Positions 18,086 through 27,405 of a stretch of DNA of 40,874 nt are shown one piece after another. Position 1 is the first letter of the stretch; each line of letters starts with the position of its first letter. Both the position numbers and the translations under genes were made by a program. The notes under the pieces were generated by a model, which did not search any database, had not been told where the DNA came from, and saw only the letters and a program-made list of their open reading frames with translations. The stretch comes from Candidatus Zhuqueibacterota bacterium (GTDB lineage Bacteria > Zhuqueibacterota > Zhuqueibacteria > Thermofontimicrobiales > Sulfurfontimicrobiaceae): the NCBI GenBank assembly GCA_016927835.1, contig JAFGMA010000046.1, forward strand, positions 1 through 40,874. The letters are read 5' to 3'.

Positions 18086-18631
18086 CTACAATTCGGTGAT
18101 CCGGCGAGCGCCAACGAAACGGGTTTTATAGTATTGATTATCTATAAGATCTGAAACAATAACCCCTTTAGACGAACTCGCGTGTACGAATTTATCATCT
18201 TTCAGAAAAATCCCGACATGCGATATCTTCCCGGTTCTGCCAGTCCTGAAAAAGAGCAGGTCTCCAAATTCGAGCTTATGGCGGTTCACGGAATTTCCCT
18301 GCTTATATAGCGCTTTTGAACTGTGGGGCAGCTTCAGTCCGATTGCAGATTGATAAACTGCTGTTACAAAACCGGAGCAGTCAACACCTTCACGATTTAT
18401 TCCCCCAGCCTGGTAGGGCGTACCGATGAAAGAGCGAATTTCAACAAGCAATTTCATCTTATCTGAAAGCTCGTGTTTTTCATGAGGTATCTCAGCAGAA
18501 TTTATGGCGGGTTTGCTGATGTATTTGCGCCGGGAATAGGTTTCGGATTGCTGGTAATTCCTCGGCATTTGGTAGCAATTGAAAAATAATACGAGAAGCA
18601 GCAGATAAAATATTAAATTGCGGTGGTTCAT
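18086..18631 (-). CDS. NlpC/P60 family cell-wall peptidase (probable lipoprotein)
   Basis: 181 aa. Hydrophobic leader (NLIFYLLLLVLFFNC) ending in Cys19 suggests a lipoprotein, though the lipobox is not ideal. The NlpC/P60 catalytic triad region is complete: Cys85 in VDCSGFV, His138 in ISHVGIF and His150 in FVHASS. Members cleave peptidoglycan stem peptides, typically gamma-D-Glu-diaminopimelate bonds; this one would act in the periplasm during wall remodelling. SD AAGGAG about 13 bases before ATG. Monocistronic as far as visible; a coding-like in-frame segment follows its TAG stop. Confidence 0.92.
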   Translation of the reverse strand: MNHRNLIFYLLLLVLFFNCYQMPRNYQQSETYSRRKYISKPAINSAEIPHEKHELSDKMKLLVEIRSFIGTPYQAGGINREGVDCSGFVTAVYQSAIGLKLPHSSKALYKQGNSVNRHKLEFGDLLFFRTGRTGKISHVGIFLKDDKFVHASSSKGVIVSDLIDNQYYKTRFVGARRITEL

Positions 18632-19304
18632 AATGTTAAATAGCTCCTTAATTTCTTATCACAATTTAAGCCTGATGCTGATTTAGTTGCAAACTATTTC
18701 CTCTTGCCATGTCAAGTCCTTTGCCGGATTGCTGATCAGTCCTGTTTATTACATCGGTTTATTATTTAATAAATTAACATATAGCTAAACAAATTTGCCA
18801 CAGATCAAAACTGTATTGCAAAGCCGGCTCTTCATAATGCGCATTTAGAAAATATGTGTCATTTTCGACTCATTCTCGTCATTTGCATTTACCATGCCAG
18901 GTAAATTAAAATGTGTGCTGCGCGCAAATCATTAACAGAAATTCAAATTTAGAATCAATTAATGCTTGACATTAATAAAAAAAACGCTATTATGTTATAC
19001 GACGACACATTGGCTGGAATCAATCCTTTTTTTCTTTGGCATGGATTAAATTGAGTGTTTTCTTCTATTAACCAGCCTTTAAAACTATGATTCCAACAGA
19101 AAATACTATTTCTCACTGTAGCTTGAACGCTATTGGATTAAACCCTTCGAAGAGCTACAAAGGAAAGTGCAATTAAATTGAATCAAAAAAACATCAAAAG
19201 TTTAGCGAATTAGTGCTCATCGGAATCAAAATCCGCACAAGGCACGAATAACACCGGTTATGGTGATTCGGATAATTGTGTAATTAAAATTACGGAGGTG
19301 AAAT
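18632..19304. other. 673-base divergent intergenic region
   Basis: Separates the NlpC/P60 gene (minus) from P5C dehydrogenase (plus). Holds a good sigma70-type promoter (18966-18993) and then a leader of about 300 bases containing two short inverted repeats: GGAATCA...TGATTCC (near 19016 and 19089) and TGTAGCT...AGCTACA (near 19118 and 19153). No known riboswitch class is recognised and no ORF is convincing. Confidence 0.45.
18966..18993 (+). promoter_or_regulatory. Sigma70-type promoter upstream of P5C dehydrogenase
   Basis: -35 TTGACA (18966-18971), 16-base spacer, -10 TATTAT (18988-18993). Predicted start near 19000 leaves a 5' leader of about 300 bases before the gene at 19305. Confidence 0.6.
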
Positions 19305-20936
19305 ATGGCAAACGGATTGGTAAAAGTGCCTGAACCTAAGAATGAACCTGTATTATCGTATCAACCTCAAAGTCCAGAAAAACTGGCATTAAAATCAAAA
19401 TTGGCGGAACTGAAACGTTCTCAAATCGACATTCCAATGGTTATCGACGGAGAAGACATTCGTTCTGGCGATCTTGGCGAATGCTGCTGCCCGCATCAGA
19501 AAAACCATATTTTAGCAACCTATCATAAAGCGGGGGCGAAGGAAATCGAGCGCGCCATTGATGCAGCGAATAAAGCCCGTCCCCTCTGGGCAGCCATGCC
19601 ATGGGAATCGCGCGCAGCAATTTTTCTTAAAGCTGCCGATCTGTTAGCCGGTCCGTTCCGCGCTGCGCTCAATGCGGCAACGATGCTGGGTCAAAGCAAA
19701 ACCGTATATCAAGCCGAAATTGACTCTGCTTGCGAGCTTATTGATTTTTATCGGTTCAATCCATATTATATGCAGCAAATTTACGCACAGCAACCGGAAT
19801 CATCGCGCGGCTGCTGGAATTATCTCGAACAGCGACCGCTCGAAGGATTTATCTTTGCTGTCACGCCATTCAATTTCACCTCGATCGCGGGAAATTTACC
19901 GACAGCTCCGGCGATAATGGGCAACACCGTACTCTGGAAACCCGCCTCCTCAGCGGTGTATTCTGCATTTTTTCTCATGCAGCTTTTTAAGGCTGCCGGC
20001 TTGCCAGATGGTGTGATCAACATGATTCCGGGATCCGGAGGACAGGTCGGAACGCCTGTGATGAATCACCCTGATCTGGCTGGTATCCATTTCACAGGAT
20101 CCACCCCTGTTTTTCAAAACATGTGGAAAACCATCGGTAATAACATCACAAAATACCACAGCTACCCGCGAATCGTTGGTGAGACCGGCGGCAAGGATTT
20201 CATTTTTGTGCATGCTTCAGCCGATCCGGATGAGACTCTGACTGCTCTTATTCGGGGCGCATTCGAGTACCAGGGTCAGAAATGCTCTGCTGCATCCCGA
20301 GCATATATCCCTGACATCCTCTGGAAAAAATTGAAATCAAAATTAGCCGAATTGGTGGAAACCATCAAAATGGGCGATCCAGAGGACTTCACGAATTTCT
20401 TATGCGCTGTTATTGATAAACCGGCATTCGATAGTATTGTTGAATATATTGAATATGCCAAGGCGTCTTCCGAAGCCGAAATCATTGCCGGCGGCAATTT
20501 TGATGAGTCGAAAGGCTATTTTATCGAGCCAACGGTGGTGGTGACAACCAATCCGAAATTCAGGTTGATGGTGGAAGAGATATTCGGACCGGTGCTGACG
20601 ATCTACGTTTATCCGGATGATAAATATGAGGATTCGCTGCATTTGTGCGATCAGACATCGCCGTACGCGCTCACAGGTACAATTATGGCGAGAGATCGCC
20701 GGGCAATCAATTTGGCTATAGAAATCCTTCGCAATGCGGCTGGCAATTTTTATATCAATGACAAGCCTACGGGGGCAGTTGTAGGGCAACAGCCATTCGG
20801 AGGAAGTCGCGCTTCCGGGACAAATGATAAAGCCGGCAGCATGATAAATTTGCTTCGATGGGTTTCACCTCGCACAGTGAAAGAGAATTTCGTGCCACCC
20901 CGCAGCTATGAATACCCACACATGAATGAAGCTTGA
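19305..20936 (+). CDS. pruA: 1-pyrroline-5-carboxylate dehydrogenase (glutamate semialdehyde dehydrogenase)
   Basis: 543 aa, SD GGAGGTG seven bases before ATG. Aldehyde dehydrogenase superfamily, ALDH4 type: catalytic Cys327 in GQKCSAASR, general base Glu293 in VGETGGKDF, cofactor/oxyanion motif TPFNFTSIAGNLPTAP, and C-terminal QPFGGSRASGTNDKAG. Length and the GGCxxYLEQRP-like and YHSYPRIVGE runs fit the eukaryotic-type P5C dehydrogenase that oxidises glutamate semialdehyde to glutamate with NAD+ in proline or arginine degradation. No proline dehydrogenase gene is adjacent, so the first step must be encoded elsewhere. Expressed from the promoter at 18966 with a long leader. Confidence 0.93.
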   Translation: MANGLVKVPEPKNEPVLSYQPQSPEKLALKSKLAELKRSQIDIPMVIDGEDIRSGDLGECCCPHQKNHILATYHKAGAKEIERAIDAANKARPLWAAMPWESRAAIFLKAADLLAGPFRAALNAATMLGQSKTVYQAEIDSACELIDFYRFNPYYMQQIYAQQPESSRGCWNYLEQRPLEGFIFAVTPFNFTSIAGNLPTAPAIMGNTVLWKPASSAVYSAFFLMQLFKAAGLPDGVINMIPGSGGQVGTPVMNHPDLAGIHFTGSTPVFQNMWKTIGNNITKYHSYPRIVGETGGKDFIFVHASADPDETLTALIRGAFEYQGQKCSAASRAYIPDILWKKLKSKLAELVETIKMGDPEDFTNFLCAVIDKPAFDSIVEYIEYAKASSEAEIIAGGNFDESKGYFIEPTVVVTTNPKFRLMVEEIFGPVLTIYVYPDDKYEDSLHLCDQTSPYALTGTIMARDRRAINLAIEILRNAAGNFYINDKPTGAVVGQQPFGGSRASGTNDKAGSMINLLRWVSPRTVKENFVPPRSYEYPHMNEA

Positions 20937-21204
20937 TTTACGCACCGATAAGATTTGCCGTTTCTATGGCGCACATGGGAGGCGAAAGCAGGGGAGCAGT
21001 AGCGTATGCTTGAGCCGCTGCTCTCTTGCCAATTAATCTGATGGTGTTGATTGGTTTTATGCGTGAAAATCGGACCTGTTTGCTGGGTAACAGCTCTCCG
21101 GCTCAATGGGTTTCAAAATCTGCCGATTTTTAAAAGGCAACCGGGACGAGTTTTCTGCAAGAGGTGGAAAACAGAATTGCTTCATTTCATTTGAAACAGC
21201 ACCC

Positions 21205-23079
21205 TCAGACGGGCAGGCTGTACAGCCCGGCTTCCTTGCTGATTGCACCCAACAACGAAATTACGTCAGTTTCCCTCAACGCTTTCCCATTTTCCGACAA
21301 CTTGCATATCAGAATATTATAGCTCTTTTTTGAAAGCTTGCTGATGATAACCTCGTATTTCTCCAGTTGAGCGAGGATCAAACCCAACAAGTCCGCTTCT
21401 TCGGGGTAGGCAATAATGACAATTGTTCCTGCTTGTATAATTGTGCTTAAGATGTCATTTTTGAGGGCAGCCCATTTTGTATGAATCTTATTTGAATGCG
21501 AATTGATAGCGTTTAGCACCTGCTGACACAATTTTAATTGAATACCGATTTCTTCGATCGGCGCGCTCACCCGGTAAAAATCTTCAAGACTGTAATAAAA
21601 TTCCCGCACAAAATCCTCGTCTTCGTCATGCAGATGCCGACGGACTTTCATTAGATTCATCATATCCATATCACGCATTCCTTCGTCAAAATCGCGGAAG
21701 TCGCCTATGGAATTTTTTATCGCTTGCTTGACCCTTGAATATACCTTATCAATCTCGGGATTCAGGCTTAAATCGACGCGCAAATCGAGTATTGTAAATT
21801 CGCTTTTGACATAGGCTTTTGGTGGCTTTACCGAGGCAATTGAAAAACCTTCTATCGAATCCAGATTTTTAACGCATTGATAAATCAATTTTTTAGTTGG
21901 CACTTCCAACGGCAACATCACAATCAAAATTTTGAAATCGATCACTTTTTCGGTAGTTTGATTCACACTTAAATAGACTTGAGTTTGGTTGGATAACTCA
22001 TTTTCTCTCACCAAAAACGGGATAATTGCGCGCGCATAGTGCTCGAAGCCGCCAATCGATTCCAACCAGCTTTGACGCTCACGTTGCTTTGTTATTTCCA
22101 TGTTTTTGAAAATCCTGCGGAGATTTTCGATCTGGATTGTATTGAGCGATTTCTTTTCGGCGGTGAGAATTTCAAATCGATGCACCGTAATGCCGTCATC
22201 GGAAGTAAATGATTTTTGATGCATTAGCCGGAAACCGGGACAGTAGGTTTCTATCGATTTCAGGCAATCGTCCAACAAGACTTGATTAGCTTTGCCCGCA
22301 ATAGAAATCGAAGTAAAAACACCCTCTTTTTTGGTCTTGAAATTTTCAATTTCAACCTGCATCGCCTGGGTTTTGCTTTCCCGCACGGATTGCTGCATTT
22401 TATAATTATGAATAATTTGACCAGCGATGACTTCTACGGGTCGGTTTTCAATATAATCACGAGATCGGGCGGAAAAGAATTTCAAAGCTTCCCCATCGAG
22501 CGCGGTTAAATCGTCAATATGTTGCCCTTTGTACATGTCTTGAATTTTATCAATGACATTGCTGTAAAGCTGTAGTTTCTTGATTTCTTCGGAGAGAAGG
22601 GACTCTTTGGTTTTGCTCCCGACAGCCGCTTTTTTTATATCGTCAATAATGCGATTCGTCTGCGCCTGCAACAGAGCATAACCCTCCTGAGCATCAAATA
22701 GCAAACAAATCAGGAGAATCCCCAATTTCTCTTCGCGATGGCTAATGGTCAAACCCACGGCAGAGTAGATATTCCAGCCTTTTTCATGGATCACACCGAT
22801 GCACGAATCAGATAATCCGGGCCAATCGGAACTGATAATCCCGAAAACATGTGCTATTGGAATCGATGCAGGCTTCGTCACCATGATTGGAAAAATCAAA
22901 ATTTTATCAATTTCGTTGCGGCTATCCCATTCTTTTAGCAATTTTACAATCAGCGCCTGTTGCTCTTTTTCAGGAAAATGTTGTTGCGCAAGCTTAATTT
23001 CCTGAATATACTTCTCAGCCTCAGAAGCACTCACTGAAATGTGATACTTTTTTAAAGTGTTTTTAAGAAGGGTTGGCAT
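21205..23079 (-). CDS. Large protein with ACT-like domain, function unknown
   Basis: 624 aa, soluble, no signal peptide. Residues about 70-155 read as an ACT-type ligand-binding domain (AHVFGIISSDWPGLSDSCIG, then WNIYSAVGLTIS and a closing strand LGILLICLLFD). A second alpha/beta segment near 245-300 (VFTSISIAGKANQVLLDDCL) and a third near 365-425 (VIDFKILIVMLPLEVPTKKL) could be related repeats; the C-terminal 120 residues are helical, then alpha/beta. Large NAD-glutamate dehydrogenases carry similar ACT-rich N-terminal regions, and the convergent neighbour makes glutamate, so a regulator sensing an amino acid is an attractive but unproven idea. No catalytic motif is seen. Confidence 0.6.
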   Translation of the reverse strand: MPTLLKNTLKKYHISVSASEAEKYIQEIKLAQQHFPEKEQQALIVKLLKEWDSRNEIDKILIFPIMVTKPASIPIAHVFGIISSDWPGLSDSCIGVIHEKGWNIYSAVGLTISHREEKLGILLICLLFDAQEGYALLQAQTNRIIDDIKKAAVGSKTKESLLSEEIKKLQLYSNVIDKIQDMYKGQHIDDLTALDGEALKFFSARSRDYIENRPVEVIAGQIIHNYKMQQSVRESKTQAMQVEIENFKTKKEGVFTSISIAGKANQVLLDDCLKSIETYCPGFRLMHQKSFTSDDGITVHRFEILTAEKKSLNTIQIENLRRIFKNMEITKQRERQSWLESIGGFEHYARAIIPFLVRENELSNQTQVYLSVNQTTEKVIDFKILIVMLPLEVPTKKLIYQCVKNLDSIEGFSIASVKPPKAYVKSEFTILDLRVDLSLNPEIDKVYSRVKQAIKNSIGDFRDFDEGMRDMDMMNLMKVRRHLHDEDEDFVREFYYSLEDFYRVSAPIEEIGIQLKLCQQVLNAINSHSNKIHTKWAALKNDILSTIIQAGTIVIIAYPEEADLLGLILAQLEKYEVIISKLSKKSYNILICKLSENGKALRETDVISLLGAISKEAGLYSLPV

Positions 23080-23654
23080 TTTTTAGCTTTTCCAAACGAA
23101 TGAATGAAGATTAACGAACACATTGTTAATTAAATGCGTTGAAGCAGGAGGGGCGCATGCAGTATACTTTTGATTTCTTTGCTTCATACCGCTCATTCTT
23201 GACTCAGGCATGAATAAGGAAGGTACTTGTCAATTTAATTTTCTTCAGGAGGTGGGATAAAATAAGTTACTAATTTAAATATCTCAGGTGGCTATTTATC
23301 AAAATTATTTTTAAGTTAAATAACCAAATTATTTTACCCCACCTCCTGAATATAAAAAAATTGAAATCAAAAAGCAAGCATAAACATTTGAATTCAGTAA
23401 AATCTCAGTTCAGGGAACACGATTCCAGCGAATTGAGGCAGTTTTTAGATTAAGATCGCTATCAAAATTATGGTAGGTCGTGGTGCTTAAATTCAAAACA
23501 TCTGCGTATAATTAATTATGGCTTGAGTTTGATATATATCCAGGGAAACAGCTTTTGTTTGCGAATTTGATGAAATTGAAAAAATCAATAAAAATGTTGT
23601 AACTGGCAGAAAAAATTAGTAACTTAGTACCTGTTTTCATCATTGCATGTTAAC
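23080..23654. other. 575-base intergenic region carrying repeat copy 2
   Basis: Divergent region between the ACT-like gene and ppx. Contains the inverted-repeat element at 23247-23347; the remainder is AT-rich and no clear promoter or ORF is visible. Confidence 0.5.
23247..23347. repeat. Short inverted-repeat element, copy 2 (101 bp)
   Basis: Terminal inverted repeats of 19 bp, one mismatch: AGGAGGTGGGATAAAATAA (23247-23265) and TTATTTTACCCCACCTCCT (23329-23347); flanking TTC/GAA extends the pairing by three. No ORF. Blocks 23288-23313 and 23260-23281 match copy 1 at 5781-5878. Size, terminal repeats and dispersed copies fit a MITE or a structured RNA hairpin element. Confidence 0.75.
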
Positions 23655-25238
23655 ATGTCAAATCGCTTGAAAGCCAAATTGAGAAAGATCGAAAAAATGG
23701 GTAAATCAGAACTACTTGGTGTAATTGATGTCGGCGCCAGCGCCATTCGGCTGGTGATAGCCGAAAAAAAAGAAAAAAAAGATTATATTATTCTGGAATC
23801 GCTGTCCCAGCCGAATCGCCTGGGAACCGATACATTTCTCGACGGAAAGATAAGCGCGGAAAGTGCCTGGGCGACCGTAAAAATACTGAAAAAATTCAAG
23901 CGCGCTTTGAAGGATTATAAGGTGACCCAATTTCGCCTGGTTGCCACTAGTGCGGTACGAGAAGCTGCGAATCGCGATTATTTTATCGATTATATATATC
24001 AGAATACCGGCTTGAAAATTCAGGTAATCGAAGGTGAAGAAGAGTGTCAATTTATCTTTTTATCGATTCGAAATAAAATGCTCGATGCGAATATTGATAT
24101 TTCGGAGCCGAGTCTGCTGCTGGATCTCGGAACAGGAACCGCTCGAATCATTTTTATAAAGGATGGAAAAATGCTCTTCACGCAATCACTGAAATTAGGC
24201 AGTTTGCGATTGCGGGAGATTCTGCAAGACATTGATGTTCAGAGTTCCGAATTTCATAAAGTGCTGCGCGCGTTTATCCAGGCGGATATCGAACTGATTC
24301 GGAAAGTATCCCCGTTTCCGAAGATCAGTCGCTTCATCGTCACAGGGGTTGCAATGGGCGATATTTTGCAAGTCCTCGAACCTGATTTGCTTCAAAAAAA
24401 TGTCACCAAAGTTGAAACAAACTGGTTTTATAATATTCTCGATAGCTTTAAGAGCACGTCGCAGGAGCAGTTTATCGAGAAATTTAACGTATCGGTAGAT
24501 AAAGCCGATGTATTGGTCCCGACGATAATTATTTACCGGCATTTTATTGAAATTTTTAATCCGGATGAAATCGTCATCCCCAAAAGCTCATTAGCCGAAG
24601 GCGTCATCCTGAATGAATTTGCACCGTTGGAAAACTTTGATGAGCATATTATTGCGTCCGCGATCGAGTACGCCAAAAAATTTGGGTGCGAAGAATCGCA
24701 CGCACAACATGTCATGCTGCTATGCGAATCTATTTTTACACAAACCCGTTCGCTGCATGGGCTGGATAAATCGTATTTGATCATTTTAAAGGCTGCCGCA
24801 CTGCTGCACGATATAGGGCATTATGTTAATGATCAGGCACATCATAAACACACGCAGTACTTGATCTATGCATCGTCGATTATCGGCTTGACCACCTCTC
24901 AACTCGCTCAAATCGCCGTCATCGCCAGAAATCATCGCCGGTACGATGTAAGCATCCCATTGTGGCAATTCCCGGAACTTGCATCTGCCGATAAGAATGT
25001 CCTCACCAAATTAATAGCGATCCTGCGGATTGCCAATGCTCTCGATCGCAGCCATACGCGCAGAGTTTCTTCTTTAAAAATAAAGCTGGATAAGGATCAT
25101 CACCAGGTAATTTTCAAAGTCAGGATAAATAAAAGCATCCCCCTGGAAAAATGGGCATTCAAGCATAATATGGAGCTGTTTTCAAAAATATTTTATGTAG
25201 ACTGTATTTTAAGGGAAGAGAGGATTTTGAATGAATAA
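23655..25238 (+). CDS. ppx: Ppx/GppA family exopolyphosphatase with HD-like C-terminus
   Basis: 527 aa from ATG 23655 (a TTG at 23643 is also in frame; neither has an obvious SD). N-terminal actin-like ATPase fold: VIDVGASAIRLVIAE, VATSAVREAANRD, EGEEE (the catalytic Glu region) and LLLDLGTGTARI, which replaces the usual DIGGGSTE and so is somewhat divergent. The C-terminal part has an HD-like helical domain, LLHDIGH with His385-Asp386. The family hydrolyses polyphosphate or pppGpp. Overlaps the ppk start by 8 bases, a classic ppx-ppk pair that sets polyphosphate level in stress and phosphate starvation. Confidence 0.9.
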   Translation: MSNRLKAKLRKIEKMGKSELLGVIDVGASAIRLVIAEKKEKKDYIILESLSQPNRLGTDTFLDGKISAESAWATVKILKKFKRALKDYKVTQFRLVATSAVREAANRDYFIDYIYQNTGLKIQVIEGEEECQFIFLSIRNKMLDANIDISEPSLLLDLGTGTARIIFIKDGKMLFTQSLKLGSLRLREILQDIDVQSSEFHKVLRAFIQADIELIRKVSPFPKISRFIVTGVAMGDILQVLEPDLLQKNVTKVETNWFYNILDSFKSTSQEQFIEKFNVSVDKADVLVPTIIIYRHFIEIFNPDEIVIPKSSLAEGVILNEFAPLENFDEHIIASAIEYAKKFGCEESHAQHVMLLCESIFTQTRSLHGLDKSYLIILKAAALLHDIGHYVNDQAHHKHTQYLIYASSIIGLTTSQLAQIAVIARNHRRYDVSIPLWQFPELASADKNVLTKLIAILRIANALDRSHTRRVSSLKIKLDKDHHQVIFKVRINKSIPLEKWAFKHNMELFSKIFYVDCILREERILNE

Positions 25239-27336
25239 GCGTGATTACATAAAACCGGAATATTTTATCTCCAGGGAGCTGTCCTTTTTGGAATTCAATT
25301 ATCGTGTGCTCGAAGAAGCAATAGATAGCACCAATCCCCTGCTAGAGCGACTGAAATTTATATCGATTTTCAGTTCAAATCTGGATGAATTTTTCATGGT
25401 TCGCGTCGGTGGATTGAAACAGCAAGTCGAAGCCGGTTATAAAAAGCCTGATCCGGCGGGGCTATCGCCGAAAGATCAAATCATCAATATCGCATCCAAG
25501 GCGCACGAACTCATTAACAAGCAATACAATTGCTTGAAACGATCAATTTTGCCTCAATTGCGAAAACAAGGCATCGAAATTCTCAGCTTCAAAGCCCTGA
25601 ATGAAGAACAACAGGACTATTTCGAAGATTATTTTCACAATAACATTATCTCCGTCCTAACGCCTATGGCGTACGATCCGGGGCATCCGTTTCCGGTAGT
25701 AATCAACCTCACCTTGAATTTTGCCGTGGAATTGCGCAAGAAACGCGAAAAGCAACACTATTTTGCCATTGTGCAGGTGCCGACCGTTTTTCCGCGTTAC
25801 CTGGCGGTTCCCTCTGCAACCGGCAATCATTTCATTCTTATTGAGGAACTTATCGAAGCATATTTGCCGACAATCTTCATAGGCTATGAAATCGTCGATA
25901 CAATGCTCTTTCGAATCACCCGAAATGCCGATTTCGATCTGGATGAAGAAGGCGCGGAAGACTTGCTGGCTGAAATCGCCAAAAAGCTTAAAACCAGGAA
26001 GACCGGCAAAATCGTACGCCTGGAAGTCGCTGGCACGCCAGGCACCAAGCTTTTCAAGAAAGTATTATCCGAATTCAACGTAAAAACGTTTGAAGTGTAC
26101 GATCGACTCCATCCGCTCGATTTGACCTTTTTTATGAAATTTTCCAATATCAAATCTTACGATCACCTGAGAAACAAAGAATTTCCGCCGCATCCCTCAC
26201 CGCAGTTCAACGAAAATATTTTTGAGGATATCAAGAAGAAGGATATCTTCCTGCATGTCCCGTATGAATCGTTCGATCCAATCATCAACTTAATAGAAAC
26301 CGCGGCAGACGATCCCGATGTTTTGGCTATCAAACAGGTGCTGTATCGCGTAAGCGGCAATTCTCCCGTTGTCAATGCCCTGGCACGGGCAGCAGAAAAC
26401 GGTAAGCAGGTGTCGGTGCTGGTTGAATTGAAAGCACGATTCGATGAGGAAAGCAATATCGGCTGGGCGAAGACGCTGGAAAAAGCCGGTTGTCACGTGG
26501 TTTATGGCATTGTGGGGCTGAAAACGCACTGCAAAGCCTTGCTCATCATTCGGCACGAAGATGGCGGGGTTCAACGATATGTGCATTTAGGCACGGGCAA
26601 CTACAATGATAAAACCGCTCGATTATATACCGATTGCGGCGTCTTTACTGCGAAGCAGGATTTCGGCGCGGATGTATCCGATTTATTCAATTTAATCACC
26701 GGCTATTCAGAGCCGGCACGATGGCGAAAGCTGGCTGTCGCACCGCTGACGTTGCGAAGAAGATTCATCAATCTGATTGAGAACGAGGTCGAACAAAGCT
26801 CTGCCGGCACGCTGGGACTGATCATCGCCAAGATGAATTCGCTGGTGGATAGCGAGATTATTCGTTATCTGTACTGGGCGTCGTGCAATCATGTCGAAAT
26901 AAAGCTCATCGTGCGAGGAATTTGTTGCCTTCGTCCGGGCATTCCAGGCATCAGTGAAAATATTTCCGTCAGCAGCATCGTCGATCGATTTCTCGAACAT
27001 TCACGCATTTATTATTTTAATAACGGGGGGCAGCCGCTCTACTTTTTATCCAGCGCCGACTGGATGCCCCGAAATCTGGACCGCCGCATCGAAACCATGT
27101 TCCCGGTGTCCGATCCCGTATCCCAGCGGAGAATCAAGGAGATTCTGGATTTCAACCTGAGAGATAATGTAAAAACCCGTATCTTGCAGCCTGACGGAAG
27201 CTATGCTCGAACTGACAAGCGGGGCAAAACACCATTTCGTGCACAGGTTGAGTTGTATAAAGCCGCGACTCCCGCGAAGGAGGCAAGATCACCGGTTTTT
27301 ACACCGGCTTTTGAAGTGAGCACCAGTGAGGATTGA
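25231..27336 (+). CDS. ppk1: Polyphosphate kinase 1
   Basis: 701 aa, full length (typical about 690). Makes polyphosphate from ATP at the inner membrane or in the cytosol. Order: N-terminal helical domain (FISRELSFLEFNYRVLEEA, SSNLDEFFMVRVGG), head domain, and two phospholipase-D-like catalytic domains. The phosphorylated His is at 452 in YVHLGTGNYNDKTARLYTD; the second conserved His is at 590 in LEHSRIYYF, followed by LSSADWMPRNLDRRIE. SD-like GGGAAGAGAGG within the end of ppx, ATG overlapping by 8 bases, so translation is coupled. The tail after DGSYAR is unusually extended and low in motifs. Confidence 0.97.
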   Translation: MNKRDYIKPEYFISRELSFLEFNYRVLEEAIDSTNPLLERLKFISIFSSNLDEFFMVRVGGLKQQVEAGYKKPDPAGLSPKDQIINIASKAHELINKQYNCLKRSILPQLRKQGIEILSFKALNEEQQDYFEDYFHNNIISVLTPMAYDPGHPFPVVINLTLNFAVELRKKREKQHYFAIVQVPTVFPRYLAVPSATGNHFILIEELIEAYLPTIFIGYEIVDTMLFRITRNADFDLDEEGAEDLLAEIAKKLKTRKTGKIVRLEVAGTPGTKLFKKVLSEFNVKTFEVYDRLHPLDLTFFMKFSNIKSYDHLRNKEFPPHPSPQFNENIFEDIKKKDIFLHVPYESFDPIINLIETAADDPDVLAIKQVLYRVSGNSPVVNALARAAENGKQVSVLVELKARFDEESNIGWAKTLEKAGCHVVYGIVGLKTHCKALLIIRHEDGGVQRYVHLGTGNYNDKTARLYTDCGVFTAKQDFGADVSDLFNLITGYSEPARWRKLAVAPLTLRRRFINLIENEVEQSSAGTLGLIIAKMNSLVDSEIIRYLYWASCNHVEIKLIVRGICCLRPGIPGISENISVSSIVDRFLEHSRIYYFNNGGQPLYFLSSADWMPRNLDRRIETMFPVSDPVSQRRIKEILDFNLRDNVKTRILQPDGSYARTDKRGKTPFRAQVELYKAATPAKEARSPVFTPAFEVSTSED

Positions 27337-27366
27337 TAACGCAGGCGTTATGATAGCAGCTTTTTT
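27336..27366 (+). terminator. Possible terminator after ppk1
   Basis: ATAACGC/GCGTTAT inverted repeat (27336-27342, 27345-27351) overlapping the ppk stop, with six Ts at 27361-27366 about 9 bases on. The two-base gap between arms and the distance to the T-run make it imperfect. The next gene is convergent. Confidence 0.35.
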
Positions 27367-27405
27367 AGATTCATAGTAGATTTACTAATCTCAAATGTAC
27401 TCAAG

